This document shows positions 33,977 to 43,573 of a stretch of 64,000 bases of DNA, piece by piece. Both the position numbers and the translations under genes were made by a program. Below the pieces are notes generated by a model that saw only the letters and a program-made list of their open reading frames with translations, did no database searches and was not told where the DNA came from. The stretch is from Streptomyces sp. NBC_01197 (lineage in GTDB: Bacteria; Actinomycetota; Actinomycetes; Streptomycetales; Streptomycetaceae), in the NCBI RefSeq assembly GCF_036010505.1, contig NZ_CP108569.1, positions 1,731,001 to 1,795,000 on the forward strand, in the 5' to 3' direction. The first letter of the stretch is position 1; every line of letters starts with the position of its first letter.

Positions 33977-35326
33977 TCAGCCGTCGGTGTCCTCGGCGCC
34001 GTTCCCCGGTCGCGGGACCCGCCCCTGGAACAGGGAGCCCCTGGGCCGCACAGGCACCGTGGCCGCGTCCCGGCGCCCCGCTGCGTCACGGAGTCCGCGC
34101 CTGCCCTGGACACGCGGATCGTCCGTCACGTCGTACCGCTTCACATAGGCGCCCAGGAACGCCTGGAGGGTCGCCACCGCCGGAATGGCGATCAGCGCAC
34201 CGACCGCCCCCAGCAGCGCGGTACCCACGATGACCGAACCGAAGGCCACCGCGGGGTGGATGTCGACGGCTTTCGCCGTGAGCTTCGGCTGGAGCCCGTA
34301 GTTCTCGAACTGCTGGTAGATCACCACGAAGACCAGCACCCACAGCGCGTACCAGGGGTTCACCGTGAAGGCGAGCAGCATGGGCAGGGCGCCCGCCAGA
34401 TATGTGCCGATGGTCGGGATGAACTGGGAGACGAGTCCGACCCACACGGCGAGCGCGGGGGCGTACGGCACATTCAGCGCGATCAGCAGGATGTAGTGCG
34501 CGACGCCGGAGATCAGCGCCATCACACCGCGCGAGTAGAGGTAACCGCCGGTCTTGTCGACCGCGATCTCCCAGGCCCGCAGCACCTCGGTCTGCTTCGA
34601 CGGCGGCAGTACGGAGCACAGTGCGCGCCGCAGCCGTGGCCCGTCGGCCGCGAAGTAGAAGGCGAACAGGAAGATCGTCAGAAGCCGGAAGAGACCGCCC
34701 AGCACGGTGGTCGACACGTCGAGCACACCGCTCGCGCTGTTCTGGACGTACTTCTGCAGCCAGTCCGAGTGGAGCAGGCTGTCCTGGACCTGTACCCGCG
34801 ACAGCTCGCTGTGGAAGGTGTGGTTGGTCCAGTTGATCAGCAGGTCCAGGTACTTGGGGAACTCCTCGACCATGTCCACGATCTGCCCGGCCAGCATCGA
34901 GCCGAGCAGGAAGACGAAGCCGGCCGCCGCGAGCGCCACCCCGGAGAAGACCAGGAAGGTGGCGAGACCGCGGCGCATTCCGCGCGCCGCCATGCGCCCC
35001 ACCGCCGGCTCGATCGCGAGAGCCAGGAAGAACGCGATGAGGATGTTGGTCAGCAACCCGATGAGCTGGTAGAACGCCCAGCTGCCCAGCTGGAAGCAGG
35101 CGACGAGGGCGAGGGCGAGCACCATGGCCCTGGGCAGCCAGCGTGGCATCGACGCGCGGCCCGGCGCGTCACGCCCGGCGGCGGGAGGGGGCGGCGCGGC
35201 GCCCGGAGTCCGGTCCTCAGTCGTCCCGCCCGCGGTCGTCCGGTCCGCGGCGGTCCGGTCGGTGGTCGTCCGGTCCGCGGCGGTCTCGTCCCGGGTCATC
35301 TGGTCCTCGGCAGTCTCATCGGTCAT
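33977..35326 (-). CDS. AI-2E family transporter (PerM type) with repetitive N-terminus
   Basis: 449-residue polytopic membrane protein, about eight TM helices from residue ~68 (AMVLALALVACFQLGSWAFY). Family motifs include FIPTIGTYLAGALPMLLAF and the C-terminal LGAVGALIAIPAVATLQAFL. Family members export autoinducer-like or lipid-like molecules or ions; the substrate is not predictable. The first ~50 residues are Thr/Asp/Arg-rich imperfect repeats (DRTTTDRTAADRTT) encoded by a ~30-bp duplicated DNA unit near 35230-35290. It lies upstream of recA on the same strand with the recA promoter between them. Confidence 0.85.
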   Translation of the reverse strand: MTDETAEDQMTRDETAADRTTTDRTAADRTTAGGTTEDRTPGAAPPPPAAGRDAPGRASMPRWLPRAMVLALALVACFQLGSWAFYQLIGLLTNILIAFFLALAIEPAVGRMAARGMRRGLATFLVFSGVALAAAGFVFLLGSMLAGQIVDMVEEFPKYLDLLINWTNHTFHSELSRVQVQDSLLHSDWLQKYVQNSASGVLDVSTTVLGGLFRLLTIFLFAFYFAADGPRLRRALCSVLPPSKQTEVLRAWEIAVDKTGGYLYSRGVMALISGVAHYILLIALNVPYAPALAVWVGLVSQFIPTIGTYLAGALPMLLAFTVNPWYALWVLVFVVIYQQFENYGLQPKLTAKAVDIHPAVAFGSVIVGTALLGAVGALIAIPAVATLQAFLGAYVKRYDVTDDPRVQGRRGLRDAAGRRDAATVPVRPRGSLFQGRVPRPGNGAEDTDG

Positions 35327-35414
35327 CGGTCGGTGGCACAGGCGGTCGGAGGCACAGGCCCAGTCTCGCGTACCCGTGTGACACCCCGGCCGCCCGCCCC
35401 GGGCCCAGCCGCGC

Positions 35415-35609
35415 TCAGCGCCGGTCCTCGGGGATGCCCGCCGCCTCGCAGACGCCCCGCCAGACGTCCTTCGTCTCCCAGCCGGCGGCCAGTGCCTCGT
35501 GCACCGTACGGCCGCCCAGCTCCGCCATCACATGGTCGCGAGCGAACGAGTCGGCGTACCCCTCGCCGAAGTGCTCCGCCATCCGCTCCCAGAAAATCGT
35601 CAACCGCAT
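35415..35609 (-). CDS. DUF3046 family protein
   Basis: 64 residues, starting MRLTIFWERMAEHFGEGYADSFARDH, the characteristic start of the DUF3046 family found next to recA in actinobacteria. Small, helical and soluble; function unknown. It lies 88 bases upstream of the AI-2E transporter on the same strand. Confidence 0.88.
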   Translation of the reverse strand: MRLTIFWERMAEHFGEGYADSFARDHVMAELGGRTVHEALAAGWETKDVWRGVCEAAGIPEDRR

Positions 35610-35688
35610 GACTTCAGTATCCAGCCCCTGAGAGTGCAGCCTCGCCCGCCGCCCTTGCCCTGGGCTCTTTCCGCTCTACCTTCGGAAC

Positions 35689-36603
35689 ATGGCTGGAACA
35701 GGAGCATCTCCTCTCGCACGCGCCGAGCACTTCATCTGGCTGACGGCCCGGGTGCTGGAACAGCGGCGGTTCGCGTACCACTTCCTCGACGGACGCGCCG
35801 ACGCGGTGGAAGCCGCCCTCGCCGCCCATCTCAACGAGGACGGCGGCTACGGACACGCGCTCGAACCCGATCTGCGCGGCCCGATGAGCCAGCCGCTGCA
35901 CACGGCGCACGCCCTGCACGTACTCGACTCCGTGGGGCGCTGCGGCGGTATGCGGGTGGAGCGGGTGTGCCGGTATCTGACCGAGGTGTCCACCAGGGAC
36001 GGCGCACTCCCCGCGGTCCACCCCTCACAGCGCGGCTACCCGTGCGCGCCCTTCATCCCGGTCGTCGACGACCCGCCCAGCGAGTTGCTGGCCACCGGGC
36101 CCGTGGTGGGCGTGCTGCACCGTAACGAGGTCTGGCACGCCTGGCTCTTCCGGGCGACCGACTTCTGCTGGAACGCGGTCGACGCGCTGGAGCACTCCCA
36201 CCCGTACGAGATCCAGGCGGCGGTCGCCTTCCTGGACGGCGTCCCCGACCGGTCACGGGCCGAGGCGGCGGCCGACCGGCTGGGCCGGCTGGTGCGGGAG
36301 CAGCGGCTGGCCGTGCTGGACCCGGCGGACCGTGCGTCGTATCCGGTCGCGCCCGGGTACGCGCCGGGGGAACAGCATTTTCCGTACGACTACGCGCGGG
36401 TGCCCGGCTCCCTGGCGCGCGGCTGGTTCACCGACGAGGAGATGGCCCGTTCGCTGGACTTCCTGGCGGGCGAGCAGCGCGAGGACGGCGGCTGGCCGGT
36501 CAACTGGCGTTCCTGGGCGCCGGGCCCGCAGATCGAGGCGCGGCCCATGGTGACGGTCCAGGCACTGCTGACGCTGCGGGCCCACGGCCGCGACATCGCC
36601 TGA
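35689..36603 (+). CDS. Terpenoid-cyclase-like alpha/alpha toroid protein
   Basis: 304 residues. Repeated QW-like motifs (LNEDGGYGHALEPDL near 45 and REDGGWPVNW near 265) indicate the six-hairpin alpha/alpha toroid seen in squalene cyclases and prenyltransferases. The catalytic DxDD of cyclases is not seen, and the protein is half the size of a cyclase, so it is not expected to be a terpene synthase. Conserved in Streptomyces beside recA; function unknown. It is divergent from DUF3046 and ends 92 bases before the helicase gene. Confidence 0.7.
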   Translation: MAGTGASPLARAEHFIWLTARVLEQRRFAYHFLDGRADAVEAALAAHLNEDGGYGHALEPDLRGPMSQPLHTAHALHVLDSVGRCGGMRVERVCRYLTEVSTRDGALPAVHPSQRGYPCAPFIPVVDDPPSELLATGPVVGVLHRNEVWHAWLFRATDFCWNAVDALEHSHPYEIQAAVAFLDGVPDRSRAEAAADRLGRLVREQRLAVLDPADRASYPVAPGYAPGEQHFPYDYARVPGSLARGWFTDEEMARSLDFLAGEQREDGGWPVNWRSWAPGPQIEARPMVTVQALLTLRAHGRDIA

Positions 36604-36695
36604 CCGCTCGCCCGCCGCTGTTCCCCATGACTCCGTGACTTCCGTTGTTTCCCCAGGTCCGGGCGGTTGTCAGTGGCGGGGTGCACGATGGGGAC

Positions 36696-39600
36696 ATGGT
36701 GAGGTCAGCGCTCGACTCCTTCTCCCCCGCGACCCGTAGCTGGTTCACGGGGGCCTTCTCCGCGCCCACCCCGGCCCAGGACGGCGCGTGGCGGGCGATC
36801 GGTGCGGGGTCCGACGTGCTGGTCGTGGCCCCGACCGGCTCCGGCAAGACGCTCGCGGCGTTCCTGGCCGCCCTCGACCAGCTGGCGTCAGCGCCACCGC
36901 CCGCCGAAGCCAGGAAGCGCTGCCGGGTCCTGTATGTCTCCCCGCTCAAGGCACTCGCCGTCGACGTCGAGCGCAATCTCCGCAGCCCGCTCACCGGCAT
37001 CCGCCAGGAGTCGGTGCGGCTCGGGCTGCCGGAGCCCGACCTGCGTGTCGGTATCCGCTCCGGCGACACCCCCGCCGCCGAGCGGCGGTCGATGGCGCTC
37101 CGGCCACCGGACATCCTGATCACCACCCCCGAGTCGCTGTTCCTGATGCTCACGTCGTCCGCGCGTGACGCGCTGGCGGGCGTCGAGACGGTGATTCTCG
37201 ACGAGGTCCACGCGGTGGCCGGTACGAAGCGGGGGGCGCATCTCGCCGTCTCCCTGGAGCGGCTGGACGAGCTGCTGCCGCGCCCGGCCCGCCGTATCGG
37301 GCTGTCCGCGACGGTCAGGCCGGTGGACGAGATCGCCCGCTATCTCTCACCGCAGCGCAAGGCCGAGATCGTGCAGCCACCCTCCGGCAAGGAGTTCGAC
37401 CTCTCGGTGGTCGTCCCCGTTGAGGACCTCGGTGAGCTGGGCGGCTCCCCGGCGTCCGACACGGACCCGGACAAGGCGGAGAAGCCCTCCATCTGGCCGC
37501 ATGTCGAGGAGCGCATCGCGGATCTGGTCCAGGCACACCGCTCGACGATCGTCTTCGCCAACTCCCGCCGGCTGGCGGAGCGCCTGTGCAACAGGCTGAA
37601 CGAGATCGCGTACGAGCGGGCCACCGGCGAGATCATGCCGGAGGCCCACTCCCCCGCCGAGGTGATGGCCGAGTCGGGCGCCGCCAAGGGCGCGCCGGCG
37701 CTGCTCGCCCGCGCCCACCACGGCTCGGTGTCCAAGGAGCAGCGGGCCCAGGTCGAGGAGGATCTCAAGGCGGGCCGGCTGCCTGCCGTGGTGGCCACCT
37801 CAAGTCTTGAGCTCGGGATCGATATGGGGGCGGTCGATCTGGTCATCCAGGTCGAGTCACCGCCGTCGGTGGCCTCCGGCCTCCAGCGGGTGGGGCGCGC
37901 GGGGCACCAGGTGGGCGCCGTCTCCACGGGCGTCGTCTTCCCCAAGTACCGGGGGGACCTGGTGCAGGCCGCCGTGGTGACCGAGCGGATGCGGACCGGC
38001 TCGATCGAGGCGCTGCGGGTCCCGTCGAACCCGCTGGACGTACTGGCTCAGCAGCTGGTCGCCATGGTGGCTCTCGACAGCTGGCAGGCCGACGACCTGC
38101 TGGCGGTGGTGCGCCGCGCGGCACCGTTCGCCGCGCTTCCCGAGTCCGCCTTCACGGCGGTCCTGGACATGCTCGCCGGACGCTATCCGTCGGACGCCTT
38201 CGCGGAGTTGCGTCCGCGCGTGGTGTGGGACCGGATCGCCGGTACGGTCACGGGCCGCCCAGGGGCGCAGCGCCTCGCTGTCACCTCCGGCGGCACCATC
38301 CCCGACCGCGGCCTCTTCGGAGTCTTCCTCGCCGGTGCCGACCCCAAGAAGGGCGGCGGGCGGGTCGGCGAACTGGACGAGGAGATGGTCTACGAGTCCA
38401 GGGTGGGCGACGTCTTCACCCTCGGCACCACGTCCTGGCGTATCGAGGACATCACCCGCGACCGGGTGCTGGTCACCCCGGCCCCGGGCGTGCCGGGCCG
38501 GCTGCCGTTCTGGAAGGGCGACCAGCTGGGCCGCCCGCTCGAACTGGGCCGCGCCGTGGGCGCGTTCCTCCGTGAGGTGGGCGGCCTCGCCCCGGACGAC
38601 GCCCGGCTGCGGCTGCTCGCTGCCGGACTCGATGCCTGGGCCGCTGACAACGTCCTCTCCTACCTGGACGAGCAGCGCCGCGCCTGCGGCCATGTGCCGG
38701 ACGACCGGACCATCGTCGTGGAGCGGTTCCGGGACGAGCTGGGCGACTGGCGGGTGGTCGTCCACTCCCCGTTCGGCGCGCAGGTGCACGCACCCTGGGC
38801 GCTCGCACTCGGCGCCAAGCTCTCCGAGCGGTACGGGATGGATGCCCAGGTCATGCACGCCGACGACGGGATCGTGCTGCGGCTCCCCGACGCCGATCTG
38901 ATGGGCCTCGACCTGCTGGACGGCGATCCGGCCGCACCGGGCGTCGAGTACGACACCGAGCAGGCCCCGCTCGGAGCGGCCGACGTGGCCTTCGACAAGG
39001 GCGAGATCAATCAGATCGTCACCGACCAGGTCGGCAGCTCGGCCCTCTTCGCCTCCCGTTTCCGTGAGTGCGCCGCCCGCGCCCTCCTCCTGCCGCGCCG
39101 CAGCCCCGGCAAGCGGACACCACTGTGGCAGCAGCGCCAGCGGGCCTCTCAACTCCTCCAGGTCGCGAGCGAGTTCGGCTCGTTTCCCATCGTCCTGGAA
39201 GCCGTACGTGAATGCCTTCAGGACGTGTTCGACGTACCGGGTCTCACCGAGCTGATGGGCGACATCGAGTCGCGCCGCGTCCGCCTCGTCGAGGTCACCA
39301 CGGCCGAGCCCTCACCGTTCGCCCGCTCGCTGCTCTTCGGCTATGTCGCCCAGTTCCTGTACGAGGGCGACTCCCCGCTCGCCGAGCGCCGGGCGGCGGC
39401 CCTCTCGCTGGACTCCCGGCTCCTTGCCGAGCTGCTCGGACGGGCCGAGCTGCGCGAGCTGCTGGACGCCGACGTGCTGGACGAGCTGGAGCGCGAGCTC
39501 CAGTGGCTGACGGATGACCGGCGGATCAAGGACGCCGAGGGGGTCGCGGACCGGCTGCGGCTGCTCGGCCCGCTGACCGACGCCGAGCTGGCCGAGCGCG

Positions 39601-41321
39601 GGGCGGAGCCGCACTGGGCATCCGGCCTCGCGGCCTCCCGCCGGGCCATCCGGGTCCGTATCGCGGGCACCGGCCACTGGGCGGCGATCGAGGACGCGGG
39701 CAGACTGCGTGACGCGCTCGGCACCGCCCTCCCGGTGGGCGTCCCCGAGGCCTTCACCGAGCCGGTCAAGGATCCACTCGGCGATCTGCTCTCCCGCTTC
39801 GCACGGACACACGGCCCGTTCACCTCGTCGACGGCGGCGGCCCGCTTCGGCCTGGGCAGCGCGGTCACGGACGGCGCGCTGCAGCGGCTCGCCTCGGCGG
39901 GCCGGGTCGTCCAGGGCGAGTTCCACCCGTCCGGCATCGGCCAGGAGTGGTGCGACGCCACGGTGCTGCGCAGGCTCCGCCGCCGCTCCCTCGCGGCACT
40001 GCGCGAGGAGCTCGAACCGGTACCGCCCGAGGCGCTCGCCTCGTTCCTGCCGCAGTGGCAGCACCTCGGGGCCGGCAGTCTGCGGGGCATCGACGGCCTG
40101 GCGCGCGCCGTCGAGCAGCTCCAGGGGGCGCCCGTCCCCGCCTCCGCCCTGGAGAGACTGATCCTGCCGTCACGGGTCTCCGGTTACACACCGGCGCTCC
40201 TGGACGAACTCACCACCACCGGGGAGGTCCTCTGGGCCGGTGCGGGCGCTCTCCCCGGCAAGGACGGCTGGATCTCCCTCTTCCTCGCGGACAGCGCACC
40301 GCTGCTCGTTCCACCACCCCACCCACTGGAACTGAGCGCACTGCACGAGTCCGTTCTCCAGGCCCTGGCCCCCGGCTACGGACTCTTCTTCCGCCAGCTC
40401 AAGGACCACGTCCGCGCCACCACCCACCCGGACTGCACCGATCCCCAACTGGCCGACGCCATCTGGGACCTGGCCTGGTCGGGGAGGCTGACCAACGACA
40501 CCCTGGCTCCGCTCCGCTCCCTGCTCGGCTCGGGCCGGACGGCCGGCTCCACCGCCCACCGGGCCCGCCGCATGGTCCCGCGGGGGCGGTACGGCACCCT
40601 CACCGCGGCGGCGCGCCCCGTCTCGCGGACCGGCCCGCCGACCGTGGCGGGCCGGTGGTCCCTGCTCCCGGCCGCCGAGCCGGAGGCGACCCACCGCGCG
40701 CACGCCCTGGCCCGTACGCTCCTGGACCGGCACGGTGTCGTCACCCGCGGCGCGGTATCGGCCGAGGGGGTCGAGGGCGGCTTCTCCGCGGTCTACCGCA
40801 TCCTCTCCGCGTTCGAGGACAGCGGGCAGGCACGGCGGGGCTATGTCGTGGAGGGCCTGGGCGCGGCCCAGTTCGCGATGGACGGCGCGGTCGACCGGCT
40901 GCGCGCGGCGGCCACCGCCCGCGACCGTACGGATTCAGGGGCGCCGGGCCGGGCACTGGTGCTCGCCGCGGCGGATCCGGCGAACGCGTACGGAGCGGCG
41001 CTGCCCTGGCCGGAGTCCCCGGGCGGGGTGGGCCACAAGCCCGGACGCAAGGCGGGCGCTCTGGTCGTCCTGGTGGACGGAGAGCTGATCCTCTACATGG
41101 AGCGCGGTGGCAAGAGCCTGCTGGCCTGGCCCACCGAGCCCGACCACCCCGGACTGCTGGCCGCCGGACAGGCACTTGCCGCGGCGGCGGCTTCGGGCGC
41201 GCTGGGCACCGTGACCGTGGAGCGCACCAACGGCGCGTCCGCCCTCACCTCCGACCTGGGCCGGACCCTGGAGGCAGCCGGTTTCGTCGCCACGCCGAGG
41301 GGGCTGCGGCTGAGAGGCTGA
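36696..41321 (+). CDS. lhr: Lhr-family ATP-dependent DNA helicase
   Basis: 1541 residues, superfamily 2 helicase of the Lhr (large helicase related) type, acting in DNA repair. Domain 1 has Walker A APTGSGKT and DEVH box ILDEVHAVAG; TTPESLFLML and LSATVRP are motifs Ib and III. Domain 2 has STIVFANSRRLAERL and VGRAGHQVGA (motif VI). The Lhr core winged helix and the long C-terminal extension of about 650 residues distinguish it from short Lhr-like helicases. ATG 36696 follows GATGGGGAC. It is immediately upstream of a Nei/Fpg glycosylase gene (57-base gap), suggesting a joint role in base-damage repair. Confidence 0.92.
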   Translation: MVRSALDSFSPATRSWFTGAFSAPTPAQDGAWRAIGAGSDVLVVAPTGSGKTLAAFLAALDQLASAPPPAEARKRCRVLYVSPLKALAVDVERNLRSPLTGIRQESVRLGLPEPDLRVGIRSGDTPAAERRSMALRPPDILITTPESLFLMLTSSARDALAGVETVILDEVHAVAGTKRGAHLAVSLERLDELLPRPARRIGLSATVRPVDEIARYLSPQRKAEIVQPPSGKEFDLSVVVPVEDLGELGGSPASDTDPDKAEKPSIWPHVEERIADLVQAHRSTIVFANSRRLAERLCNRLNEIAYERATGEIMPEAHSPAEVMAESGAAKGAPALLARAHHGSVSKEQRAQVEEDLKAGRLPAVVATSSLELGIDMGAVDLVIQVESPPSVASGLQRVGRAGHQVGAVSTGVVFPKYRGDLVQAAVVTERMRTGSIEALRVPSNPLDVLAQQLVAMVALDSWQADDLLAVVRRAAPFAALPESAFTAVLDMLAGRYPSDAFAELRPRVVWDRIAGTVTGRPGAQRLAVTSGGTIPDRGLFGVFLAGADPKKGGGRVGELDEEMVYESRVGDVFTLGTTSWRIEDITRDRVLVTPAPGVPGRLPFWKGDQLGRPLELGRAVGAFLREVGGLAPDDARLRLLAAGLDAWAADNVLSYLDEQRRACGHVPDDRTIVVERFRDELGDWRVVVHSPFGAQVHAPWALALGAKLSERYGMDAQVMHADDGIVLRLPDADLMGLDLLDGDPAAPGVEYDTEQAPLGAADVAFDKGEINQIVTDQVGSSALFASRFRECAARALLLPRRSPGKRTPLWQQRQRASQLLQVASEFGSFPIVLEAVRECLQDVFDVPGLTELMGDIESRRVRLVEVTTAEPSPFARSLLFGYVAQFLYEGDSPLAERRAAALSLDSRLLAELLGRAELRELLDADVLDELERELQWLTDDRRIKDAEGVADRLRLLGPLTDAELAERGAEPHWASGLAASRRAIRVRIAGTGHWAAIEDAGRLRDALGTALPVGVPEAFTEPVKDPLGDLLSRFARTHGPFTSSTAAARFGLGSAVTDGALQRLASAGRVVQGEFHPSGIGQEWCDATVLRRLRRRSLAALREELEPVPPEALASFLPQWQHLGAGSLRGIDGLARAVEQLQGAPVPASALERLILPSRVSGYTPALLDELTTTGEVLWAGAGALPGKDGWISLFLADSAPLLVPPPHPLELSALHESVLQALAPGYGLFFRQLKDHVRATTHPDCTDPQLADAIWDLAWSGRLTNDTLAPLRSLLGSGRTAGSTAHRARRMVPRGRYGTLTAAARPVSRTGPPTVAGRWSLLPAAEPEATHRAHALARTLLDRHGVVTRGAVSAEGVEGGFSAVYRILSAFEDSGQARRGYVVEGLGAAQFAMDGAVDRLRAAATARDRTDSGAPGRALVLAAADPANAYGAALPWPESPGGVGHKPGRKAGALVVLVDGELILYMERGGKSLLAWPTEPDHPGLLAAGQALAAAAASGALGTVTVERTNGASALTSDLGRTLEAAGFVATPRGLRLRG

Positions 41322-41378
41322 CGGTGGCGGCCCCGAATCAGTGAGGAGCCCGCACCGAATGGCCCGCATCATGGAGAC

Positions 41379-42242
41379 ATGCCCGAAGGAGACAGCGTCC
41401 ACCAGGCCGCCCGGCGGCTGCACACGGCGCTCGCCGGCCACACCGTCACCCGGTTCGACCTGCGCGTTCCGCGATTCGCCACCGCCGACCTCACCGGGCG
41501 GACCATCCTCGACGTCACCCCGCGCGGCAAACATCTGCTGATGCGCATCGAGGGCGGCCTCACCCTGCACAGCCATCTGCGGATGGACGGCGCCTGGAAG
41601 GTCTACGCACCGGGCGAGCGCTGGCGCGGCGGCCCCTCGTACGAGATCCGCGCCGTGATCGGAACGGCCGGGCACACCGCCGTCGGCTACCGCCTCCCCG
41701 TGCTGGAACTGCTACGGACCGCCGAGGAGAGCACGGTCGTGGGCCACCTCGGCCCGGATCTCCTGGGCCCCGACTGGGAGCCGGGCAGAGCGCTCACCAA
41801 CCTGCTGGCAGATCCCGGCCGACCGCTCGTCGAAGCCCTTCTCGACCAGCGCAACCTCGCCGGTATCGGCAATGTCTTCGCTGCGGAGATCTGCTTCGTA
41901 CTGCGCGCCACGCCCTGGCTGCCCGTTGGCGAACTGCCCCGGCCGGAAAGAGCGGTGACCGTCGCGAAGAAACTCCTGGAGGCCAACCGCGACCGCCCGG
42001 TCCGCACCACGACGGGCCGGCCGAACCAACGTCTGTACGTCTACGGACGCGCGCCCCGCCCCTGTCTGCGCTGCGGCACCTCCGTACGCCGGGCCAACCG
42101 GACCGACAGCGGCAACGCCAGCCGTGAACGCCCGACGTACTGGTGCCCCACCTGCCAAACGGGCCCCACCAGCCTCGCCGCCCCCGGCAGTCCCACCGAC
42201 CCCGCCGTCCCCACCAAGCCCCAGCCCCCGCCCACCCTCTAG
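41379..42242 (+). CDS. Fpg/Nei family DNA glycosylase (Nei2-like)
   Basis: 287 residues. Bifunctional base-excision enzyme. The mature N-terminus MPEGDSVHQAA gives the catalytic Pro2 and Glu3 (PEGD rather than PELP places it in the Nei group). The H2TH domain has NLAGIGNVFAAEICF, and the zinc finger CLRCG-x~25-CPTC is at ~230-265. A Pro-rich tail follows. Removes oxidised pyrimidines. Co-directional with the Lhr helicase. Confidence 0.92.
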   Translation: MPEGDSVHQAARRLHTALAGHTVTRFDLRVPRFATADLTGRTILDVTPRGKHLLMRIEGGLTLHSHLRMDGAWKVYAPGERWRGGPSYEIRAVIGTAGHTAVGYRLPVLELLRTAEESTVVGHLGPDLLGPDWEPGRALTNLLADPGRPLVEALLDQRNLAGIGNVFAAEICFVLRATPWLPVGELPRPERAVTVAKKLLEANRDRPVRTTTGRPNQRLYVYGRAPRPCLRCGTSVRRANRTDSGNASRERPTYWCPTCQTGPTSLAAPGSPTDPAVPTKPQPPPTL

Positions 42243-42272
42243 TTGACGGGCCGTCAGTTTCAGTCGTACGGT
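42243..42272 (+). promoter_or_regulatory. Leaderless promoter with palindromic operator for the SDR gene
   Basis: TTGACG at 42243-42248 and TACGGT at 42267-42272 are 18 bases apart, and the ATG is seven bases after the -10, so the mRNA probably starts on the ATG. The -35 overlaps a 13-base palindrome TGACGG-G-CCGTCA (42244-42256), the type bound by TetR-family repressors. No ribosome site precedes the gene. The -35 begins inside the stop codon region of the glycosylase gene. Confidence 0.55.
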
Positions 42273-42278
42273 CCCGTC

Positions 42279-43058
42279 ATGCCCGTCACGGCGTACGAAC
42301 TCACCGGCCGCACCGCGTTCATCACCGGCGCCGCGAGCGGCATCGGCCGCGCCAGCGCGGTACTTCTGGCGGAAGCAGGCGCGACCGTCCACTGCGCGGA
42401 CCGCGACGAAGCGGGCCTGCGCGAGACCGTGTCCACGATCGCCCGAGCGGGCGGCGCCGCACATCCGCATCCGCTGGACGTCTCCGACCGCAGCAGCGTG
42501 GAGGCAGCCGTCGAGGCGGCCGCCGCGGCCTCGGGCCGGCTGGACGTTCTGGCGGCCGTCGCGGGGATCATGCACAGCAGTCCGGTACTGGAGACACGGG
42601 ACGAGGATCTGGACCGCGTCCTCGCCGTCAACTTCAAGGGCGTGCTGTACGCCTGCCAGGCCACGGCCCGCAGCATGATCGCGACCGGTACGGCGGGAAG
42701 CATCGTCACGATGGCGTCGGGCGCCGTGGACACCGGCGGGCCGGGGCTGCTCTGCTACGGCGTGACGAAAGCGGCCGTCTTCCAGCTGACGAAGACACTC
42801 GCGACCGAGGTCGGCCCGCACGGAATCCGGGTCAACGCGGTCGCCCCCGGCTGGATCCGTACCCCCATGACGGAGCGGCACAACAACAGCGAAGCCCAGG
42901 CACACACCGCGGCCCTGATGTCCCGGATGTCGCCGCTGGGCCGGGTGGGCGCACCCGAGGAGATCGCGCATGCCGTACTGCACCTGGCATCCGACGCCGC
43001 CGCGTTCACGACGGGTCAGATCCTGCGCCCGAACGGCGGCGTCGCCATGCCCTGGTAG
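42279..43058 (+). CDS. Short-chain dehydrogenase/reductase
   Basis: 259 residues, classical SDR. The cofactor motif TGAASGIG is at ~17, and CADRDE after the second strand suggests NAD preference. Next come NFKG and the catalytic Ser-Tyr-Lys: Ser in VTMASGAV and the YGVTK tetrad. The PGWIRTPM segment follows. Oxidises or reduces an alcohol/ketone; substrate unknown. Probably translated from a leaderless mRNA under a TetR-type operator, with no repressor gene nearby. Confidence 0.88.
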   Translation: MPVTAYELTGRTAFITGAASGIGRASAVLLAEAGATVHCADRDEAGLRETVSTIARAGGAAHPHPLDVSDRSSVEAAVEAAAAASGRLDVLAAVAGIMHSSPVLETRDEDLDRVLAVNFKGVLYACQATARSMIATGTAGSIVTMASGAVDTGGPGLLCYGVTKAAVFQLTKTLATEVGPHGIRVNAVAPGWIRTPMTERHNNSEAQAHTAALMSRMSPLGRVGAPEEIAHAVLHLASDAAAFTTGQILRPNGGVAMPW

Positions 43059-43389
43059 AACGGCGCACAGCAGACCGAAGCAGCGCAGGCCGAGACAGAG
43101 CGGATAGGCGCAGAGCAGCCCGGGGCGCAGCAGAACGAGACACAGCAGACCGGCGCCGCCACGCCCCGGCGGAGCGCCGGGAACCTACTCGCCGCCACGC
43201 CGGGGAGCGGCCGCCCGGAAGCTCGACCACATGCACCGGCAGCAGGCTCAGCCCCCACCCTCCGACTGCGACAGCGCCTTCCAGCGGCCCGGACTCACCG
43301 GGCGCCAGCACCAGTCGCAGGACGGCCCACCACCACATACCGCCCGCTATTAAAGCCAGCATCACCGCCGGCACCCACCGCTGGACCAC
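43006..43389 (-). CDS. Possible small membrane protein with Arg/Ser/Ala low-complexity tail
   Basis: 127 residues from GTG 43389, which has GGAGG eight bases upstream. A hydrophobic segment VPAVMLALIAGGMWWWAVLRLVL and a second weaker one (VAVGGWGLSLLPVHVV) suggest two TM helices. The C-terminal half is repetitive Arg/Ser/Ala (RRSAGAWRRRSAVSRS), coded by a degenerate GCAG-rich DNA repeat, and it overlaps the end of the SDR gene by 53 bases. The start and TM part look genuine; the tail may reflect repeat expansion. Function unknown. Confidence 0.4.
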   Translation of the reverse strand: MVQRWVPAVMLALIAGGMWWWAVLRLVLAPGESGPLEGAVAVGGWGLSLLPVHVVELPGGRSPAWRRVGSRRSAGAWRRRSAVSRSAAPRAALRLSALSRPALLRSAVRRSTRAWRRRRSGAGSDPS

Positions 43390-43530
43390 GGCCGCTTCCT
43401 CCGGCTGACGCCGGTGCCGCACCCGGAAAGGCGCACCGATGCCTAGCACGGCCCAGCACCCGGGAGCCCTTTCCGACCGCGCCACCGCCGGTGACACCGA
43501 CCGGCGCACCGACCGGGCCTCATCACCCGG

Positions 43531-43557
43531 CGGGAGGGCGCCCAAGGCGCCCGCCCG
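43531..43557 (-). terminator. Terminator after dps
   Basis: GGGCGCC (43536-43542) pairs with GGCGCCC (43546-43552) around a three-base loop, extended by four more pairs after one mismatch. It starts 17 bases beyond the dps stop on the minus strand. Confidence 0.5.
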
Positions 43558-43573
43558 GCGCGTATCCGCACGG

